NCBI RefSeq assembly: GCF_016125955.1
Contig: NZ_JADEVE010000073.1
Coordinates: 1-64,000, forward strand
Reading direction: 5' to 3'
Source: Acetomicrobium sp. S15 = DSM 107314
GTDB taxonomy: Bacteria; Synergistota; Synergistia; Synergistales; Thermosynergistaceae
Length of the DNA stretch: 64,000 bases
The notes under the pieces are model-generated. The model made no database searches. It worked only from the letters and a program-made list of their open reading frames with translations, and was not told the origin of the DNA. Position 1 is the first letter of the stretch. The number at the start of each line of letters is the position of its first letter. The position numbers were made by a program, and so were the translations under genes. This document shows positions 61,317-64,000 of the stretch, one piece after another.

Positions 61317-61760
61317 ATGGTTTTGCGTAAAAGTATCCTGTTTTTGGTGTTTGCGGCTTGTGCTTTGGCCTTGATCGGAGGTGCGGCTTTCGCTGAAGAA
61401 AAGATAGGGGTTCTCGATCCTCAGGAGGTTCTCCTCAATCACCCAAAATTTCAAGACACGCAAAAGCAGATCCAGCAAGTGGTCCAAAGCAAGCAAAATG
61501 AAGCCAAGATGGCTATAGATGCTACATCGAACAAGGACGAGCAAGCCAAAATTTACCGCACGAAGCGTCAAGAAGCAGCTGCTGAGGAACAGAAGTTGAT
61601 GCAGCCGCTATTTAAAGACATAGACTTAGCTATCCGAACCGTTGCCAAAGCGAAGGGCTTGACGATAGTCTTGGATAAGAACCAGGTCTTCTTCGGCGGC
61701 ATGGACATAACGAACGACGTAATACAGGAGCTCAAGAAGCAGTCTGCCACGAAAAAGTGA
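61317..61760 (+). CDS. Skp/OmpH-like periplasmic chaperone
   Basis: 147 residues. A signal peptide (LRKSILFLVFAACALALIGG, cleavage after AFA) precedes the OmpH/Skp region EEKIGVLDPQEVLLNHPKFQ, then a helical, Gln/Lys-rich coiled coil (about 50-115) and the closing strands GLTIVLDKNQVFFGGMDIT with DVIQELKK. Skp holds unfolded outer-membrane proteins during transit through the periplasm. Its presence supports a two-membrane envelope. The ATG at 61317 has GGGAGG eight bases upstream; an earlier in-frame codon at 61299 has no such site. It is convergent with livF (gap of 10 bases). Confidence 0.87.
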   Translation: MVLRKSILFLVFAACALALIGGAAFAEEKIGVLDPQEVLLNHPKFQDTQKQIQQVVQSKQNEAKMAIDATSNKDEQAKIYRTKRQEAAAEEQKLMQPLFKDIDLAIRTVAKAKGLTIVLDKNQVFFGGMDITNDVIQELKKQSATKK

Positions 61761-61770
61761 GGTACTCGAC

Positions 61771-62511
61771 TTATCCTCTTAACGTCTTGAGGGTACCGAG
61801 GTATGCCGCTTTTACGTCAGGGTTAGAAAGCAGGTCTGCTGAAGGGCCGTGCATTACGATGCGGCCGGTTTGTAGCACGTATCCTCTGTGAGATAGCATA
61901 AGGGCTTGCCTTGCGTTCTGTTCCACGAGCAGAACGGTAACGCCTTCGCGGTTGATGCGCGCGAGCTCTTTGAAGATCTCCCTGATGAGGATGGGGGCGA
62001 GCCCCAACGAAGGCTCGTCCAAGAGCAGCACCCTTGGGCGCGACATTAGAGCCCTTCCTATAGAGAGCATCTGCTGTTCTCCGCCGGAGAGCGTGCCAGC
62101 ATATTGACCTTTCCTTTCTTTCAGGCGTGGGAAGAGCGTATATACCCACTCCAGGTCTTCTTTGACCTGGAGTTTGTCTTTCCTTGGGAAGGCTCCTATC
62201 GTCAAGTTTTCGTCGACCGTCAAGGGGGCGAAGATCTTGCGCCCCTCGGGCACCAAGGATACCCCTTGGGCCACAACCTGATGGCTTTTCTTCGCCAACG
62301 GCTTACCCTCTAAGTATATTTCGCCCGATTCCGGACGGACCATCCCCATTACGGCATTGAGGAGCGTGGATTTGCCGGCGCCGTTGGCTCCTATGACACA
62401 GGCTATTTCCCCTTCGTAAACCTCCATAGAAATCCCGTGAAGGGCTTTGATGGCGCCGTACCTTACGGAGAGATCTCGTACAGACAGAATGGGCCGCGGC
62501 GAGCTGGTCAT
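61771..62511 (-). CDS. livF: Branched-chain-amino-acid-type ABC transporter ATPase LivF (second set)
   Basis: 246 residues, with Walker A IGANGAGKSTLLNAVMGM, LSGGEQQMLSIGRALMSR signature, LLLDEPSLGLAPILIREIF Walker B and the LivF-type end VKAAYLGTLKTLRG. It is the last gene of a minus-strand livM-livG-livF set that is distinct from the one at 31-36 kb. Here LivM and LivG are separate proteins. The ATG lies two bases after the livG stop region. Confidence 0.94.
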   Translation of the reverse strand: MTSSPRPILSVRDLSVRYGAIKALHGISMEVYEGEIACVIGANGAGKSTLLNAVMGMVRPESGEIYLEGKPLAKKSHQVVAQGVSLVPEGRKIFAPLTVDENLTIGAFPRKDKLQVKEDLEWVYTLFPRLKERKGQYAGTLSGGEQQMLSIGRALMSRPRVLLLDEPSLGLAPILIREIFKELARINREGVTVLLVEQNARQALMLSHRGYVLQTGRIVMHGPSADLLSNPDVKAAYLGTLKTLRG

Positions 62512-62512
62512 G

Positions 62513-63274
62513 TTAAACCTCCTCTCCCAAGTAGGCGGCGAGCACCCCAGGGTGGTTTTGGATCTCTTGCGGAGATCCCTCTGCTATCTTTGCTCCGAAG
62601 TTCATGCATACGATGCGAGGACATATCTCCATGACGAGCTCCATATGGTGCTCGATTACCACGATAGTTACGCCCAATTCTGCGGTGATCCTCTTTATCG
62701 TGGCATTCAGTCCTTCCACCTCTTCTGCGTTCATACCCGCGGCGGGCTCGTCCAACAGCAGAAGTTCGGGCTCTAATGCGAGCGCTCGCGCTATCTCAAC
62801 TCTTCTCTGATGACCGTAGGGAAGTGTGCCTGCGGGTTGGTCCGCCCTATCTGCTATGCCCACGAGATCGAGTAGCTCCATGCCGCGCGCTTTTGCCTCT
62901 TCTTCGGTCTTCTTCCACCTACCCACATGGCACAGAGCTTCCATGAAAGAGTAGATGCCCTTTCGGTAGGCCGTCATGACGTTTTCCAGGGCCGAAGATC
63001 TTGCAAATAACCGCAGGTTCTGAAAGGTGCGAGCTATACCCTTCGGCACTATCTCGTGCGGCTTTAGCGGCGCTATGTCTTCTCCTCGAAAGAGGATCTG
63101 CCCGCCTTCTGACGGATAAAGCCCCGTTACGATGTTGAATACGGTGGTCTTTCCAGCGCCGTTAGGCCCTATAAGCCCCACCAATTCGCCTTTTTCTACC
63201 GTGAGCGAAAAGCGGTCTACCGCCTTTACACCGCCGAAGGACTTGCTCACATCCACGAGCTCAAGGAGCGCCAT
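62513..63274 (-). CDS. livG: Branched-chain-amino-acid-type ABC transporter ATPase LivG (second set)
   Basis: 253 residues. Walker [21 protein letters not shown], the LivG-specific [20 protein letters not shown] loop, LPYGHQRRVEIARALALEPE signature, [19 protein letters not shown] and VIEHHMELVMEICPRI. The end (HPGVLAAYLGEEV) is typical of LivG. The ATG at 63274 (AAAGAGGTG upstream) overlaps the livM 3' end; the GTG at 63283 is an alternative. Confidence 0.94.
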   Translation of the reverse strand: MALLELVDVSKSFGGVKAVDRFSLTVEKGELVGLIGPNGAGKTTVFNIVTGLYPSEGGQILFRGEDIAPLKPHEIVPKGIARTFQNLRLFARSSALENVMTAYRKGIYSFMEALCHVGRWKKTEEEAKARGMELLDLVGIADRADQPAGTLPYGHQRRVEIARALALEPELLLLDEPAAGMNAEEVEGLNATIKRITAELGVTIVVIEHHMELVMEICPRIVCMNFGAKIAEGSPQEIQNHPGVLAAYLGEEV

Positions 63275-64000
63275 CGATGCCACCTCTTTGGTTTTTGGAG
63301 CGCAGGGATGCGGTCTTTTTAAAGAGCCCCCATATCTCCCTGGAACCCATGATCCCTTCGGGCCTCAAGACCATGGTTGCCACAAGAACTCCTCCGTATA
63401 TGAGCATGCGGTATTGCGATATGGGGCGGAACAGTTCGGTCACGAGAGTTATCGCTACAGAAGCCAGAAGCGTGCCGCTGAGCGATCCTAGCCCACCGAA
63501 AACTACGACGGAGGTGAGTTCAGTGGATTTCGTCATGTCAAACATCACAGGCTGAATGAACGTCATAAATCCGGCCAACAGCGCGCCGGCAATGCCGCAG
63601 TAAAACCCCGATACGGCGAGGCTTAAAACCCTGTAGTGAGCCGTGTTGTACCCTAAGAGCGAGGCCGCGAGGTAGTCGTCGCGACATGCCTTGAAAGCTC
63701 TGCCGTAGCGGCTGTTGATGAGGTTTACCATCGCTACGGCCATGACTACGAAGAAGGCCAAGGCCATCGGAAGGGTGGTGAACCCCTCTATTCCCGGATA
63801 ACCCCTGGCGCCGCGCGTCACCGACTGCCAGTTTTCCAGGATGAGCCTGATCGATTCGACGAGGCCTATGGAGGCGATGGCGTAATAATCTCCCATAAGC
63901 TTGAGGGTCGGAATGCCTATCAGGTATGCCACGACCATGGATAGGAGCCCTCCGGCTATGACGGCCAAAAACCAGTGGGCGCCATGCTGGACGGTCAATA
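63261..64000 (-). CDS. livM: Branched-chain-amino-acid-type ABC transporter permease LivM (second set, partial)
   Basis: At least 245 residues; the 5' end lies beyond the window, so the N-terminal helices are missing. LivM features visible: AYLIGIPTLKLMGDYYAIAS and IGLVESIRLILENWQSVTRG, the coupling loop GRAFKACRDDYLAASLLGYN, and STELTSVVVFGGLGSLSGTL. It forms the inner-membrane channel with a LivH that presumably lies further right. The 3' end overlaps livG. Confidence 0.92.
   Translation of the reverse strand, partial: LTVQHGAHWFLAVIAGGLLSMVVAYLIGIPTLKLMGDYYAIASIGLVESIRLILENWQSVTRGARGYPGIEGFTTLPMALAFFVVMAVAMVNLINSRYGRAFKACRDDYLAASLLGYNTAHYRVLSLAVSGFYCGIAGALLAGFMTFIQPVMFDMTKSTELTSVVVFGGLGSLSGTLLASVAITLVTELFRPISQYRMLIYGGVLVATMVLRPEGIMGSREIWGLFKKTASLRSKNQRGGIDGAP

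Noticed and set aside
1-64000. tRNA, rRNA or CRISPR arrays
   Set aside because: No cloverleaf with a CCA-type end, no rRNA-like stretch and no regularly spaced repeats were seen on either strand.

Overview
The window reads as a chromosomal segment of an anaerobic, amino-acid-fermenting bacterium, most likely a member of the Synergistota (Anaerobaculum/Acetomicrobium-like). This assignment is an inference. It rests on a diderm envelope (Skp/OmpH-like chaperone, SLBB/Wza-like export protein) combined with Gram-positive-style division genes (sepF, divIVA, the yggS/ylmE family), RNase Y and a Firmicutes-style nusA-ylxR-infB-ylxP-rbfA-nrnA-truB-ribF operon. Further support comes from many amino-acid/organic-acid uptake systems (TRAP DctPQM, an orphan TAXI receptor, two Liv-type ABC systems, an NSS symporter), a B12-dependent class II ribonucleotide reductase, a glycine-reductase selenoprotein and hydrogenase maturation genes. 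TTG and GTG starts with good Shine-Dalgarno sequences are unusually frequent.

Layout. 1-1.8 kb: tail of an unknown gene, a membrane-bound ferritin/VIT1 protein and a divergent ferritin-like protein. 1.85-4.8 kb: TRAP transporter operon. 4.8-11.3 kb (minus strand): polysaccharide export (SLBB protein, Wzz-like protein), a geranylgeranyl-reductase-like flavoprotein and a tandem HD/HD-GYP protein. 11.4-18.4 kb: TAXI receptor ending in a strong terminator, then glutamate racemase, a 2-hydroxyacid dehydrogenase, a HAD phosphatase and class II RNR interrupted by a 371-residue intein. 18.4-25.5 kb: HlyD-like protein, yggS, sepF, divIVA, recG, then rny and ymdB. 25.6-27.9 kb: hypC-hypD-hypE. 28.1-31.1 kb: AI-2E-type transporter, an IS3-family transposase remnant and an NSS symporter. 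31.1-37.9 kb: livK-livH-livM::livG fusion-livF-grdA(Sec)-grdC. 38-43.2 kb: transketolase, then a periplasmic-binding protein coupled to a GAF/HD-GYP sensor. 43.2-46.7 kb: trmI, queH, an AIR-synthase-like protein and an M24 peptidase. 46.7-51.7 kb (minus): galE, dapF, amidohydrolase and an ArsM-ArsN2-like fusion. 51.8-59.6 kb: rimP-nusA translation operon. 59.7-61.8 kb: SHOCT membrane protein, GNAT, a broken MoaD-like gene and a Skp-like protein. 61.8-64 kb (minus): second livM-livG-livF set, cut by the window end.

The most interesting block is 31.1-43.2 kb. A branched-chain-type uptake system is continuous with a selenocysteine-containing GrdA, whose UGA codon splits the gene for ordinary gene callers, and with a GrdC-like subunit. 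The usual substrate-specific GrdB/E proteins and GrdD are absent. A solute-binding-protein/HD-GYP signalling pair follows close by. Other notable points are the intein placed immediately before the catalytic thiyl-radical cysteine of RNR, a probable CUG start for translation initiation factor IF-2, and three domain fusions or disruptions (LivM-LivG, ArsM-ArsN2, the MoaD-like pseudogene).
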